Source: Janthinobacterium lividum
Lineage (GTDB): Bacteria; Pseudomonadota; Gammaproteobacteria; Burkholderiales; Burkholderiaceae_D
Assembly: GCF_023509035.1 (NCBI RefSeq)
Contig: NZ_CP075583.1
Coordinates: forward strand, 5,890,001-5,954,000
Length of the DNA stretch: 64,000 nt
Direction of reading: 5' to 3'
Positions 1 to 9,386 of this stretch are shown in pieces; position 1 is the first letter of the stretch, and every line of letters begins with the position of its first letter. The translations under genes and the position numbers were made by a program. The notes beneath the pieces are model-generated. The model saw nothing but the letters and a program-made list of their open reading frames with translations. It was not told the DNA's origin and did not search any database.

Positions 1-793
1 GGCAAACGCTGGTGCACAGCAAGGCAGGCAACAATAAATTGAGAACCGGTACGAGCATCAGCAAGCACAACAGCAGCCCCAGGGCGAAAATCGCCGGGCG
101 CTGTTCGCGGCGCAACGCCGCTTGCTGTTCCGCGCCGAGCACCTCTTCGGCCGCCGCGCCGTAGATCATCTGGATATTCCAGGCCAGCAAGTACGAGATC
201 AGCACGCACATGGCCCACACCGGGATCAGCAGGGACAGCAGCAGCAACAGGCGCCGCCGCCAGGCGGGGCGCGGGGAGGACAGCTCCAGGCCGGCCGGCG
301 CCTGCCACAAGACATAGCGGCGCGCCGCCACGGCCTTGGCGCGCTCCAGCAACAAGCAGCGCAGCGGCAAGCGCGCCGTACCGATGGCGCCGACGATAAA
401 GCCCATCACATAGAAAAAAGCTGCCAGTGCCAACAGCGCCAGGGCAATCTGGCCGATCGACAGCAGGGCCTTGGCGGCGCTGCCCAGGCCGCCGGCGATA
501 TTGCCCATCTGTGAGAGGGTGGCCGGCCCGTTGGCCAGTGCCCCGACGCCATCTATCACGCCCAGGCCCAGCAAACCGGTGACCGACACCAGCGCCAGCA
601 TGGCGCTCAGCTCGACAAAGAAACGGCCGAAGCAGCCATACAGTCCCAGCCACAGGGCCACGACCGCCATGCACCACAGCGCGGAGCGCCACCACAGCCC
701 CGCATGACGCGCATCGCGCAGTCCCAGGCCGACGCACGTGAAAGCTTCCCGCCAGGCCAGCAGCCAGGTTTGGAATGTTTGTGTCACGCTCAA
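1..793 (-). CDS. EI24/CysZ-family inner-membrane protein, C-terminus outside window
   Basis: The minus strand is open from about 793 to the left edge and encodes a protein dominated by hydrophobic helices, with a long loop between them. The stretches VALWLGLYGCF, ALVSVTGLLGLGVIDG, IALALLALAAFFYVMGFIVGAI, LLLLLSLLIPVWAMCVLISY and LGLLLCLLMLVPVLN read as membrane spans. This arrangement and the MGF-x-G-AIG segment resemble EI24-domain proteins (the CysZ group), whose substrates vary. I prefer a TTG start at 793 because GGAG lies 5 nt upstream. A GTG at 787 is the alternative. The stop codon is not in the window. Family assignment is by pattern only. Confidence 0.6.
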   Translation of the reverse strand, partial: MSVTQTFQTWLLAWREAFTCVGLGLRDARHAGLWWRSALWCMAVVALWLGLYGCFGRFFVELSAMLALVSVTGLLGLGVIDGVGALANGPATLSQMGNIAGGLGSAAKALLSIGQIALALLALAAFFYVMGFIVGAIGTARLPLRCLLLERAKAVAARRYVLWQAPAGLELSSPRPAWRRRLLLLLSLLIPVWAMCVLISYLLAWNIQMIYGAAAEEVLGAEQQAALRREQRPAIFALGLLLCLLMLVPVLNLLLPALLCTSVC

Positions 794-924
794 GCGTACT
801 CCGCAATGAAGGGGCGGATACGTCGATCCGTATGTTGCCGATTGTACATGGACAAGGCCAGCACACGCGCCGCCCAGGACACAGCGCAAGACTGACACCA
901 GCACGTGCTCGCCCTCAAAAAGTG

Positions 925-2527
925 CTATCGAAACGCAAACGCAGTTGCTGCCTGCTCGGCAGGCTCGCAAGAAGATTCATGACAGACCTGATTTCTCCCG
1001 GATGCCTTGGCCTTGTACAGTGCCTTATCAGCGAGTTCAACCAGCTCGACCGCATGGTTTCCCAGGTGCGTCGGCATGAAAGCCGCCACGCCGACACTGA
1101 CTGTCACCACGCAAAGGGGATTGCCCCGATGCTCGACGCCCAGTGATTGCACAGCCTGGCGCACGCCTTCCGCCACCGCCAAGGCGCCCGGCAACTCTGT
1201 TCCGGGCAATAAAATGACCAATTCCTCGCCACCGTAGCGCGCTGCAAGGTCGCCCGGCCTGCGCATGCTGTAGCCGACCACTTTGCCGATTTTTCTCAGG
1301 CACTCGTCGCCGGCCACATGGCCGTAGATATCGTTGTATTGTTTAAAGAAATCGACATCGATCAAGACCAGCCCGAGTGCGCTGTCTTCACGCTGCGCAC
1401 GGCTGAATTCGGCAAGCAGCGACTGGTCGAAGTGGCGCCGGTTCGCCAGCCCCGTCAATCCATCCTGGTTGGCAAGGCGGGCCAGGGTCTCATTGATCAT
1501 TTCCAGCTCATTGCGCGCCTCGATCAGTCCCGCCTCGCTCTTGACCCGCAAATCGATTTGCCGCACTCCGCGGTATCCGATGAAGGCAATCAGCAGTACT
1601 AATACGCCACCCACCGCGTTATGCAAAATCATGTCGAGACGCCACTCGGCGAGTACTTCATCCTCTGACAATGCGGCAGAGACCACCAGCGGGTATTCCT
1701 CGATTTTTCGGTAGCTATTGATACGCATCACGCCATCGACGCCCGACTTGATCACGGCGGTGCCAACGGGACTTTTGGGCAAATAATCATGAAACACCGG
1801 GTATTGTGAAATGTCACGCCCCAGCAAACTTTCATCGAATGGCCTTCTCAATAAAAGAATACCCGCTCCATTCGCAATGTAGATGGCGCCTTTTTTTTCC
1901 TATCGAAAAACGTTCATAAAACAGCCTGAAATAATTCATATTCAGGGTCGCCAGCGCCACGCCACCGAAACTTCCGTCAGGCATATTGATCCGCCGCGAC
2001 ACCGTAACTACCCATTGCCCCGTCGATTTGCTGCGCACGGGAGGACCGACATAAGGCCCCCGATCCTCATGCGTTCGATGGTAGTTAAAATAATTTCGAT
2101 CGGAATTATTCAGATTGCTTAACAGCGCTTGCTGGGAGTTCACGAGCCAGCTGCCATCTTGGGCATAGATGAAGATGCCGTGCAACTGGGGCAGCTCGGC
2201 GACACGGGTGACCAGCAATTTATGGATACGGGCCAGTTCAAGACCGGACACGCCGTCTGTCTCCACCCGCTCCACCAGTCCGAGCAGCACCGTATCGGCC
2301 TCCTTGATGGTGTCATAGGCATGCTGCGCAACAGATTGCGCCAGGTTGGCGCTTTCACGGGCAGCTTCATTCAACTGCACTTCCCGTGCGCGCAAGGTCA
2401 TCCATAGCTGGATCGCCAGGAGCGACAGGCACACCAGCACGACAAATGAAATAGCCAGCGGCAGCAGGGAAAAGCCACGGAAACCTGCTCCCAACAAGCG
2501 TGGCGGCAAGCTGCGTGACCTGATCAT
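925..2527 (-). pseudogene. Membrane sensor diguanylate cyclase (GGDEF), frameshifted
   Basis: This is one gene read in two frames. The N-terminal part (start 2527) has a transmembrane helix at about residues 20-45 and an extracytoplasmic sensor domain with the motif NSDRNYF and the segment PPVRSKSTGQWVVTVSRRI, typical of Cache sensors of diguanylate cyclases. The C-terminal part (ending at 925) has a second membrane helix (VLVLLIAFIGYRG) and a complete GGDEF domain. That domain has GGEEL as active-site signature and RPGD five residues before it as the c-di-GMP inhibitory I-site. The break is at a run of eight T at 1891-1898 (A8 on the coding strand). Seven A would restore GKKGAIYIANGAG and one protein of about 530 residues. 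It is otherwise intact, so I suspect an indel error. Predicted role: c-di-GMP synthesis in response to an external ligand. Confidence 0.85.
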
Positions 2528-2819
2528 GGATACACTCCCGAATGGATATCCGGCAAAGTGTGCACCAAATCGGCAACAACATGCTCACACATTATCACAA
2601 GCAAGATATAAAAAAATTACCACACTGCTGGGTGATATCCTTTCGCCGCCAGGGCGTCGAGGAAGGCGCTTCCAGCCTCCCATCATTTACAATACCGCCA
2701 TTCCAGCTCCCACACACGTTCCAGCAACAGCCTCGCAACGGCCTGCGCACGTGCAACGCCCGCATCCCCCGCCTTAACGGCGTACACTGGCCCCTCTTCC
2801 ATCAACGCATTGGTCCACT

Positions 2820-3973
2820 GTGAAACTATCGCGCTTTATTACCGACCATCTGGAGCGGATCCTGGAGGAGTGGGAACTCTTCGCCAGCTCGCTCCCCATT
2901 CCGGGAGCAGCCATCTCGAAAGCAGAATTACGCGATCATGCAAAGCAGATGCTGGAAACCATCGTGCGCGACATGGACGTCATCGAGAACGCGGCGCAGC
3001 GAAAAAGAAATCGACCACGGGCGTATCGGAGATAGCGGGCAAGGAAACCGCCGCCGCCACGCATGGCTCCCTGCGCCAGCAGATCGGCTTCACGCTACCG
3101 CAACTGACGGCGGAATTTCGCGCAATGCGCGCCAGCGTTCTGCGACTGTGGATGGCACAGGTGTCAGTGGCGTCAAAAACGGCGACAGAAGACATCCTGC
3201 GCTTTAATGAAGCGATAGACAAGGCGTTGCAGGAATCGGCCATACGCTATTCGCAGCAGAGCGAACGCACCCGCAATACCTTTCTCGCCATCCTCAGCCA
3301 CGATCTGCGCAGCCCGCTGAGCACGATGACGATGGCAGGTGCGCTGCTGAGCAGGCCGAGCGCGAACTCCTCTTCCACGGTAGAGATCGGTGCAAGGGTT
3401 GCCCGCAGCGCAGCCACCATGACAACCATGGTGAACGATCTGCTGGAATTTGCCAGGACGCAGCTGGGGGGACACATGCCCGTTTCGCCCATCTTGGGCG
3501 ACTTGGGGGAAATCTGCAGGACGGCCGTCGAGGACGCTTCGGCCGCTCACCCGAAATGCAAGTTCGAACTGAGTACCACGGGCGAGATGATCGGCGACTT
3601 CGATGCGGCCCGCTTGGCCCAGCTGTTTTCCAATTTGCTCAACAATGCTGCGCAATATCGCACCGACGACCAGCCTGTGACCATCACGGCCTGCGGCGAT
3701 GCCGATACGGCGGTGGTGCAGGTCAAGAATTTCGGCCGCCAGATCCCGGAGGCCTCGCTGAAGACCATTTTCGATCCCCTGGTACAGCTGGCCGTTTCCG
3801 ACGAACACAAGGCACCGAATGCCACCAGCATCGGCTTGGGTCTGTTTATCGCGCGTGAAATCGCCTGCGCGCACGGCGGCACCATCGGCGCCGAGTCCAG
3901 CCTGGAGTGCGGCACGGTATTTACCGTGTGTCTGCCCAGGGTAGCGCTGAACGAGAACGCGAACGGCGGCTAG
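2820..3973 (+). pseudogene. Soluble sensor histidine kinase with RsbRD-like N-terminus, frameshifted
   Basis: The natural start is ATG 2820 (MKLSRFITDHLERILEEWE), giving a helical N-terminal domain like the RsbRD/sensor domains of stress kinases. This frame stops at 3035. The kinase core continues in the frame open from 2810 to 3973, joined near 2999-3005. One extra base there (CAGGCG for CAGCG) would give AQAKKKSTTG and a continuous protein of about 385 residues. HisKA carries the phospho-acceptor in LSHDLRSPL, and HATPase_c carries NLLNNAAQY and SIGLGLFIA. There are no membrane segments, so it is cytoplasmic. It is divergent from the diguanylate cyclase and has no response regulator beside it. 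Confidence 0.8.
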
Positions 3974-4033
3974 GGACGGAACCCAGTAGAAGACGACATC
4001 TGCTGCCGACACCTCTACCGGGACAGGCGCGCC

Positions 4034-4279
4034 CTACCTGCGGTTGAGCGGCACATACTCACCCGGCAAGCTGGCCGCTTCCAGCGCATCGGCAAACGCC
4101 AATAAAAACTTCGCAGGACCATGTTCCGACACCAGCAGCGAGGCCCCCTTGTGGCGCAGCAGTTTCAATATTTCCTGCTGATGCGCCTGGTATTCCTGCG
4201 CATGGCCATAGAAGGTCTGATACATCTCCAGCGTTTCCATGGCTTTCACGGCCAGGATGAATTCGGGTTTGTCCATCAT
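4034..4279 (-). CDS. Small hypothetical protein (81 aa)
   Basis: A strong Shine-Dalgarno (AGAGGAGATA) stands directly before tandem ATG codons at 4279 and 4276, which supports real translation. The product is mostly helical, rich in Leu, Ala, Glu and His, and has no signal peptide or membrane segment. I recognise no family. It follows the KaiC-like gene on the same strand after a gap of about 165 nt, so it may belong to the same signalling cluster, but nothing in it shows a function. Confidence 0.6.
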   Translation of the reverse strand: MMDKPEFILAVKAMETLEMYQTFYGHAQEYQAHQQEILKLLRHKGASLLVSEHGPAKFLLAFADALEAASLPGEYVPLNRR

Positions 4280-4446
4280 ATCTCCTCTTGATCAGCTCGG
4301 AAACACAGAAGACGCATCATCCGTCCCCTGTGCGTACAGCCATCACGGTCGGCATGGCCGCACTTTCATCATACGCCTCATCACCTAGACCCGGTAGGGG
4401 TCGCCCGACAGGACGCCCTGGTACTGGCTGAGGGCGCCGCCGATCT

Positions 4447-5829
4447 TCAAGCCCCCGCGTCGATATCATAGAAACGGATATCCTTGCTGTGGCCGCTACC
4501 GCGCACCTTCACCACCGACACCACGCGTTTGAACTGGCCTTCGAGTTCGACGTAGCGTTGCATGACGATGGCGTCGGCCAGGAAGGCGTTGCCGTAGGAA
4601 CTGAAGCGCAGCGCGGTGTACTGGTCTTCCAGCTCGGCCGTCATCAGCACCGACACGCCCATCTCCGTCAAGGCCGCCACCAGGCGGTACAGCGATTCAC
4701 GGAAATCCTCGCGGAACATGGAGGCCAGCGCCATTTCAAAACCGGACAGCGAATCGATGACCACGCGCTTGGCCTTCATGCGCGTGATCATGCTCACCAG
4801 GTCATGCAGGATTTCATCCAGCGACAAATCCAGGGTGCGCGTGTTGATCACGCCGATCTGGCCGGAACTGACGAGTGCATTCAATTGATGGCTGAGCAGC
4901 TGGTTCGGGCTTTTCTCGAAGGCGGCGATCACGCCGGGCTCGCCGCAGCGCACGCCTTCCGTGAGAAATTGCGTGGCCAGCACTGTTTTGCCGGAACCGG
5001 ACGGCCCCACCAGCAGCAGCGAATAGCCGGCCGGCAAGCCGCCTCCCATCATCTGGTCGAGCTCCGGCACGCCCAGCGACAGGCGCTCATTGCCGGAAAT
5101 GCTGACCTTGCCCAGGCTGCTGGCCTTCAGCACGGCGCGGGAAAAGATTTCCACGCCATCATCATTGATGCGAAAGGTATGCACGCCCAGGCTTTGTGAC
5201 TGGCCGCGCATCTTGACTACCTGTATCTTGCGTACCATGGCGTCGCGGTGCACGAGCTGCGACAGCCACAGGATGCCATCGGCGACCGTGAACACGGCGC
5301 TGGACTCAGCCTCGGGCGCCAGGTATTCGCCGATCAGGAAGGTCGTGGCCAACCAGCTGGTCATTTGCGCGCCCAGTTGCTGCACGAAATTCTGCAAGCC
5401 GGCCGCGCCCGTGTCCATGGCCTTGGCCGACTGCACCACGGAGCGGAAGGAATCGACGAAGACGAGGCTGGGCGAGAACGCCTCCACCTCTTCGGCGATG
5501 CGCGCCAGCACGCGGTCGAAATCACCTTCCAGCAAGTCAGCCGACAGATTGACGAACTTGATCGACTGGTTGATCTTTTCCACATCGAAGAAGGGGAACT
5601 GCTGCTGATAACGCAGCATCTTCAGCGGTGGCTCGCCCAGGACCGTGAAAAACAGCGCCTTGCGCTCCGTCGTGGCGAGGGAAAACATGATCTGGTGCGC
5701 CAGCGTCGTCTTGCCGCTGCCAGGAGTGCCCGCCACCAGGTTGAAGGAAAATTCAGGTATTCCGCCTCCCAGCAGTTCGTCCAACCCCGGCACGCCAGTG
5801 GCCAGGCGGTGGATGGTGACTTTGTTCAT
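4447..5829 (-). CDS. KaiC-like double RecA-type ATPase
   Basis: At 460 aa, with two tandem KaiC domains, this is a member of the KaiC/RadA signalling ATPases. Walker A motifs are GTPGSGKTT (about 34-42) and GPSGSGKT (about 275-282), each followed by a Walker B-type segment (SLVFVDSF, RVVIDSLSG). The acidic pair that activates water in KaiC is reduced: LGEPP in the first domain and FEKS in the second. Lined up on D-x9-YVE, the positions of the KaiC phosphosites Ser431/Thr432 hold Ala415 and Phe416. The C-terminal KaiC phospho-tail is short. There is no kaiA or kaiB nearby, so a circadian oscillator is unlikely. Its ATG overlaps the stop of the upstream gene by 4 nt, so the two are translationally coupled. 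Likely a signalling ATPase working with the neighbouring kinase. Confidence 0.88.
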   Translation of the reverse strand: MNKVTIHRLATGVPGLDELLGGGIPEFSFNLVAGTPGSGKTTLAHQIMFSLATTERKALFFTVLGEPPLKMLRYQQQFPFFDVEKINQSIKFVNLSADLLEGDFDRVLARIAEEVEAFSPSLVFVDSFRSVVQSAKAMDTGAAGLQNFVQQLGAQMTSWLATTFLIGEYLAPEAESSAVFTVADGILWLSQLVHRDAMVRKIQVVKMRGQSQSLGVHTFRINDDGVEIFSRAVLKASSLGKVSISGNERLSLGVPELDQMMGGGLPAGYSLLLVGPSGSGKTVLATQFLTEGVRCGEPGVIAAFEKSPNQLLSHQLNALVSSGQIGVINTRTLDLSLDEILHDLVSMITRMKAKRVVIDSLSGFEMALASMFREDFRESLYRLVAALTEMGVSVLMTAELEDQYTALRFSSYGNAFLADAIVMQRYVELEGQFKRVVSVVKVRGSGHSKDIRFYDIDAGA

Positions 5830-6239
5830 TCGTTCGGCTCCGTTCCAGCATTATTCACAACGTCATCACCCCAGGCTTTGAGGAGGATGCTATTCGTTAA
5901 GAGTTCGCCAATTAATAAAATAAGGGTATTGATGAAGTGCATCAACATCGCCGTGCTTGCCTCGCAGGCGACTGCGACTGCCTGTGCCTGCAAGCTGGCG
6001 CGCAAGGCGGTCATGGCAGCTGCCAGCGCTTGCGGTGGATGGGGCGACAGCCAGCTGAACTGTTTATGAATCTGGTGCAGGCTGCGGGCATACATCGACT
6101 CCACACCCCGCTCACCAATGATCTGATTCAACTCAGTGGCCAGCTGCTCCCAAAGGCGAATACTGACGTTTACCACCGCACCTGGGTCGCGTAACAGCGC
6201 GTACTCTATCCTGCGCTGCCGCTTTTCATGGACTGTGGC
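5826..6239 (-). CDS. Hypothetical protein coupled to KaiC-like ATPase
   Basis: This is a helical protein of about 137 aa (149 aa from an alternative ATG at 6275). I chose 6239 because a purine-rich AGAGAAAAGA precedes it and nothing resembling an SD precedes 6275. The N-terminus is basic (EKRQRRIEYALL). The middle has a long helix, and a C-terminal stretch rich in Leu and Ile (LILLIGELLTNSILL) could be a dimerisation helix or a weak membrane anchor. Its stop overlaps the start of the KaiC-like gene (ATGA), and the hybrid kinase gene ends 76 nt upstream. I recognise no family. The context suggests an adaptor between kinase and ATPase. Confidence 0.65.
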   Translation of the reverse strand, partial: ATVHEKRQRRIEYALLRDPGAVVNVSIRLWEQLATELNQIIGERGVESMYARSLHQIHKQFSWLSPHPPQALAAAMTALRASLQAQAVAVACEASTAMLMHFINTLILLIGELLTNSILLKAWGDDVVNNAGTEPNE

Positions 6240-6315
6240 CATAATCGGATCTTTTCTCTGCGGTTTTCGGTGCATGGACCATGTTTAAAAAAAAGCATCA
6301 GGGCTCCTTCGCCCA

Positions 6316-7686
6316 TCAGCGCGGAGCCTTTGCCGTGATTATTTTCGACAAAGCGTCGATATTGATGGGTTTTACCAGGTAATGGTCAAACCCTGCCTCG
6401 CCAGCGCGGTCGAACTCGCCAAGCTGGCTGTATCCCGACGTAGCGACAAAACACGGCAGCGGCGCCACCAGAGCCGCACGGGCCGAACTGACGACCTGAA
6501 AGCCATCCATGCCCGGCAAGCCTATATCGCACACGATCACATCATAGGGCGCATCGAGCGCGGCGCGCAAGCCGCTGGGACCATCGTTGCGCACGTCGAC
6601 ATGATGGCCATCCTGCGTCAGCAGCAGCGCCAGCATTTCCGCCGCATCGGCATTATCCTCGATCAGCAATATGCGGCGTGACGCTGCATGCGCCGCATGT
6701 TCCACTTGCAAGTCCTGAGACGGTGGCGCCAGCGACGACAGGGGCAACTGCAAGACAAACTGGCTGCCAAAGCCGACCCCGGCGCTGAACACATCCACCG
6801 TCCCCCCATGCAGCTGGGTAATGATGCGCACCAGCGACAGGCCGATGCCCAGGCCGCCCTGCGCCCGTTCCAGCGAACGGAAGCCCTGCGTAAACAGGTC
6901 GAAGATGAAGGGCTGGATATCGAGGGCGATGCCGGCGCCATCGTCGGTGACCGTAATTTCCACCAAATTATCGTGGCGCCTGACGACGATGTCGATATGG
7001 CCAAACTCGTGCGTGAATTTGCTTGCATTGATGAGCAAGTTGGCTAACACCTGCGTCAGGCGTACCAGGTCCCCTTCGATGACCAGGGGTTCGTCCGGCA
7101 CGCTCACGCTCAGCACTTGCTGGCGTTGGCTGATGCTGGCCTGGCCAACTTCCATGGCACTGGCGATGATGTCGCTCAGCAGGATGGGCGCCAGCTGCAA
7201 GGTGATCTTCCCGCTGCTGACGCGCGAAGCGTCGAGCAAGTCGTCGATCAGGCGCGCCATGTGCGCCACCTGGCGGCCGATCACGCCATGCACATCCACC
7301 AGTTGGGGATCGAGCTCGACCTTCTTGGCCAGCAAGTCATTTGCCATCGCCAACGGCTGCAAGGGATTGCGCAACTCATGCGCAAGCATGGCCAGGAATT
7401 CCGTCTGGCGCAAGGTCGTCGCTTCGGCGGACGCTTGCATATCCTGTGCGCCAAACGTTGCCAGCACCAGGTTTTGATTGGCTTCGCGCAACTGCATGAT
7501 CAACAGGCCGAAGGCGTCGGATTTATCTTTTTCCTGCACCTGCATCTTGGCCATGACCAACAGTTGGTTGATCGTCTCGCGCAGCAGCTTGACTTCGCGG
7601 CTATGCAAGGCATGCAGATTGTGCTCGGAGGGCAACTGCTGGGCGGGCGCATCCTCAGGATCGGGCGAGAGTGCTGTGTATTGCAT
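6316..7686 (-). CDS. Hybrid sensor histidine kinase with C-terminal receiver
   Basis: This is a cytoplasmic hybrid kinase of about 456 aa. An N-terminal coiled-coil-like region (HSREVKLLRETINQLL and following) precedes HisKA with the phospho-acceptor in LAHELRNPL. HATPase_c follows, with NLLINASKF, DDGAGI and GLGIGLSL, and then a receiver with acidic residues in IEDNADA and the phospho-Asp in VCDIGLPGMDG. I chose ATG 7686 (MQYTALSP). The frame stays open to a GTG at 7749, but that extension looks non-coding. It is the first gene of a minus-strand set with the small partner and the KaiC-like ATPase. The receiver presumably passes phosphate within the protein or to an unlinked output. Confidence 0.85.
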   Translation of the reverse strand: MQYTALSPDPEDAPAQQLPSEHNLHALHSREVKLLRETINQLLVMAKMQVQEKDKSDAFGLLIMQLREANQNLVLATFGAQDMQASAEATTLRQTEFLAMLAHELRNPLQPLAMANDLLAKKVELDPQLVDVHGVIGRQVAHMARLIDDLLDASRVSSGKITLQLAPILLSDIIASAMEVGQASISQRQQVLSVSVPDEPLVIEGDLVRLTQVLANLLINASKFTHEFGHIDIVVRRHDNLVEITVTDDGAGIALDIQPFIFDLFTQGFRSLERAQGGLGIGLSLVRIITQLHGGTVDVFSAGVGFGSQFVLQLPLSSLAPPSQDLQVEHAAHAASRRILLIEDNADAAEMLALLLTQDGHHVDVRNDGPSGLRAALDAPYDVIVCDIGLPGMDGFQVVSSARAALVAPLPCFVATSGYSQLGEFDRAGEAGFDHYLVKPINIDALSKIITAKAPR

Positions 7687-7847
7687 GGTGACGGTGTACG
7701 GCCTGTGGGGGCCGGCCTCAAGGACAACTCTTCGTGCCGCGGCGTTCACTCAGACATCGCCGCGCACGCCAGCTCTATTGCTGCATACGGTGTATTGCTT
7801 TATCTGAACACGATACCCTATTTCCCTTAGCAAATGAAAGCATTAGA

Positions 7848-8084
7848 TTACTTATCGTCAACAGTGCGCAGGGGTAGCACGTAATTGGCGAGCTGCCACC
7901 CCATGGCCAGGGCCGATTGCTCCGCCTCGTGCTGCGTGCGGCGATTTTCCAGATTGGCTTGCCGGACATCTGCAAAGCCGCACTTGCTCAGCACCAACTG
8001 TCCTTGCCAGCATCCCTCGGGCAGTTCGCAGGCGTAGGCCGAGATCAGGAACCCGTTATGGGTGGTGGGATTCGCATAAGACAT
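7848..8084 (-). CDS. Small hypothetical protein (78 aa)
   Basis: A compact soluble protein with alternating beta-like segments (GFLISAYAC, CWQGQLVLSK) followed by an acidic helix (TQHEAEQSALAMGWQLA). It has three cysteines and no signal peptide. Its length and order (short strands, a GC/W motif, then a helix beginning with E-A-E or similar) resemble the 84-aa protein at 36751-37005, so the two may be one lineage-specific family. It lies upstream of the hybrid kinase in the same direction. Function is not recognisable. Confidence 0.5.
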   Translation of the reverse strand: MSYANPTTHNGFLISAYACELPEGCWQGQLVLSKCGFADVRQANLENRRTQHEAEQSALAMGWQLANYVLPLRTVDDK

Positions 8085-8299
8085 GAGGCCTCCATGGGAT
8101 TGCCAGCGCCGCCGTGAACAAGAACCACAGCCGTTATTGCAGTATAGTCAGACTTAGTGTAACCGCAATGCGGCACGAATTTCATTTAAATCAAATACAT
8201 ACGCATCAGGCCGACTGTCGGGACCCGCACGCACGCATTGGCAGCGTTTGGCATCCCGTGCAAAAATATGCCCCTCGATACCCTCCCCACGCATGCCAT

Positions 8300-9049
8300 A
8301 TGGACCAATACCATTTCCTCGTCGGCGAATTCAAGAAAAATAGCCCCTTCATTCCCGCCGCGGCCAGCGCGCAGCTGTTTGCCTGGTTCGCGCAGATAGG
8401 CGAACCCGTCGAGCGCTACGGCAGCAAGAGCGGCAAGGTCGTCAAGTTCTCGCAGAAAAACTACGACAAGACCCTGAACGCCCCCGATGCCGACGGCATC
8501 GAATTATTTTCACCGCGCATCGTGCCGGCCGACGAGGCCGACGAGACCACGAACTGCGACGCGCTGGCCATCTATCAGCCGAGCGTTACACTGCTGCTGA
8601 CGATACGCGCCCGCAAGCTACCGTTGCAACAACTTTTCGACGCTGCGGCAAGCATACCCGGCTTGCTCGATCATTGCGATTATGTGTACGGCTACAGCGA
8701 AACCCTGGGCTATGGCACCGGCTACGCACGCGGCTATCGGCAACTCGATGCGGCCCATCCGATGACCTTCGGCAGCGGCGACCCCGGCAATAACTGGGAC
8801 GCAATAAAGCGCAAAGGCCTGCAGTATGAGCACATACGCGACGTGTATCCCATTAATACTTTCAGCCAGTCCAGGCTCGATGCGCTGCCGCCGGCACGAC
8901 TACAGGCATTGCGCACGGCGATGCAAACCCATGGCCGCTGCGATGCGCACGACGGCAAGACACACTGGTTTTTAAGCGGCGAAGAACAGACCGCCGCCCG
9001 TGCCGACCTGCTGGCGCACGCCATGCTGGGCTCCCTCATCGACAATTGA
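8300..9049 (+). CDS. Hypothetical protein (249 aa), possibly immunity-like
   Basis: The frame is open from 8114, but the first 62 residues look non-coding. ATG 8300 (MDQYHFLVGEF) gives a sensible soluble protein. It contains a Gly/Tyr-rich motif (GYSETLGYGTGYARGY) and ends with a pattern (HWFLSGEEQTAARADLL) seen in several immunity-protein families of polymorphic toxin systems. That comparison is weak. The following small gene begins 5 nt after the stop, so the two are probably co-transcribed and coupled. No toxin, Rhs or VgrG gene is in the window. Confidence 0.5.
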   Translation: MDQYHFLVGEFKKNSPFIPAAASAQLFAWFAQIGEPVERYGSKSGKVVKFSQKNYDKTLNAPDADGIELFSPRIVPADEADETTNCDALAIYQPSVTLLLTIRARKLPLQQLFDAAASIPGLLDHCDYVYGYSETLGYGTGYARGYRQLDAAHPMTFGSGDPGNNWDAIKRKGLQYEHIRDVYPINTFSQSRLDALPPARLQALRTAMQTHGRCDAHDGKTHWFLSGEEQTAARADLLAHAMLGSLIDN

Positions 9050-9054
9050 CACCC

Positions 9055-9297
9055 ATGACCACACATTTATCGCTGCACTGCTATCTGCAAGACCAGGCCA
9101 CCGAGCGCCCCCTGCCTTGCTCCGACGTGACCATCCACGCCGACCCCGCCACCCTGCGCGCCATAGCCCATTTTCTGCTAACCAGCGCCGACGCGTTTGA
9201 TCTGGCGCAAAAGTGCGCCGGCATGCACGCCCATCTGCAAGACGAATGGGACGGCTGGCAAGACGACTTCCCCGACCTGGTCGTGGTGGCGGCCTAG
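9055..9297 (+). CDS. Small hypothetical protein (80 aa), possibly immunity-like
   Basis: The ATG at 9055 lies 5 nt after the stop of the preceding gene. The product is small, acidic and soluble. Its pattern (a strand with V-T-I-H-A-D, then L-x2-IAHFLL, then HAHLQDEWDGW and a final hydrophobic strand DLVVVAA) is reminiscent of the Imm32-like layout, in which a short His/Asp motif precedes a terminal strand. This is pattern inference only. It probably functions with its upstream neighbour. Confidence 0.5.
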   Translation: MTTHLSLHCYLQDQATERPLPCSDVTIHADPATLRAIAHFLLTSADAFDLAQKCAGMHAHLQDEWDGWQDDFPDLVVVAA

Positions 9298-9386
9298 GGC
9301 GGCGGCCTGGGGTAAGGCCAACACTGGCGCCCCGGCTGGCGTGCGTCGGGTAACATACGCCACCGTTGCCACACAGAGATCGCTCC

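Noticed and set aside
3173..4012. 279-codon minus-strand frame across the histidine kinase
   Set aside because: Shadow of the kinase frame, no recognisable motif.
4447..5829. A true circadian clock kaiC
   Set aside because: No kaiA or kaiB nearby, and the canonical phosphosites are replaced.
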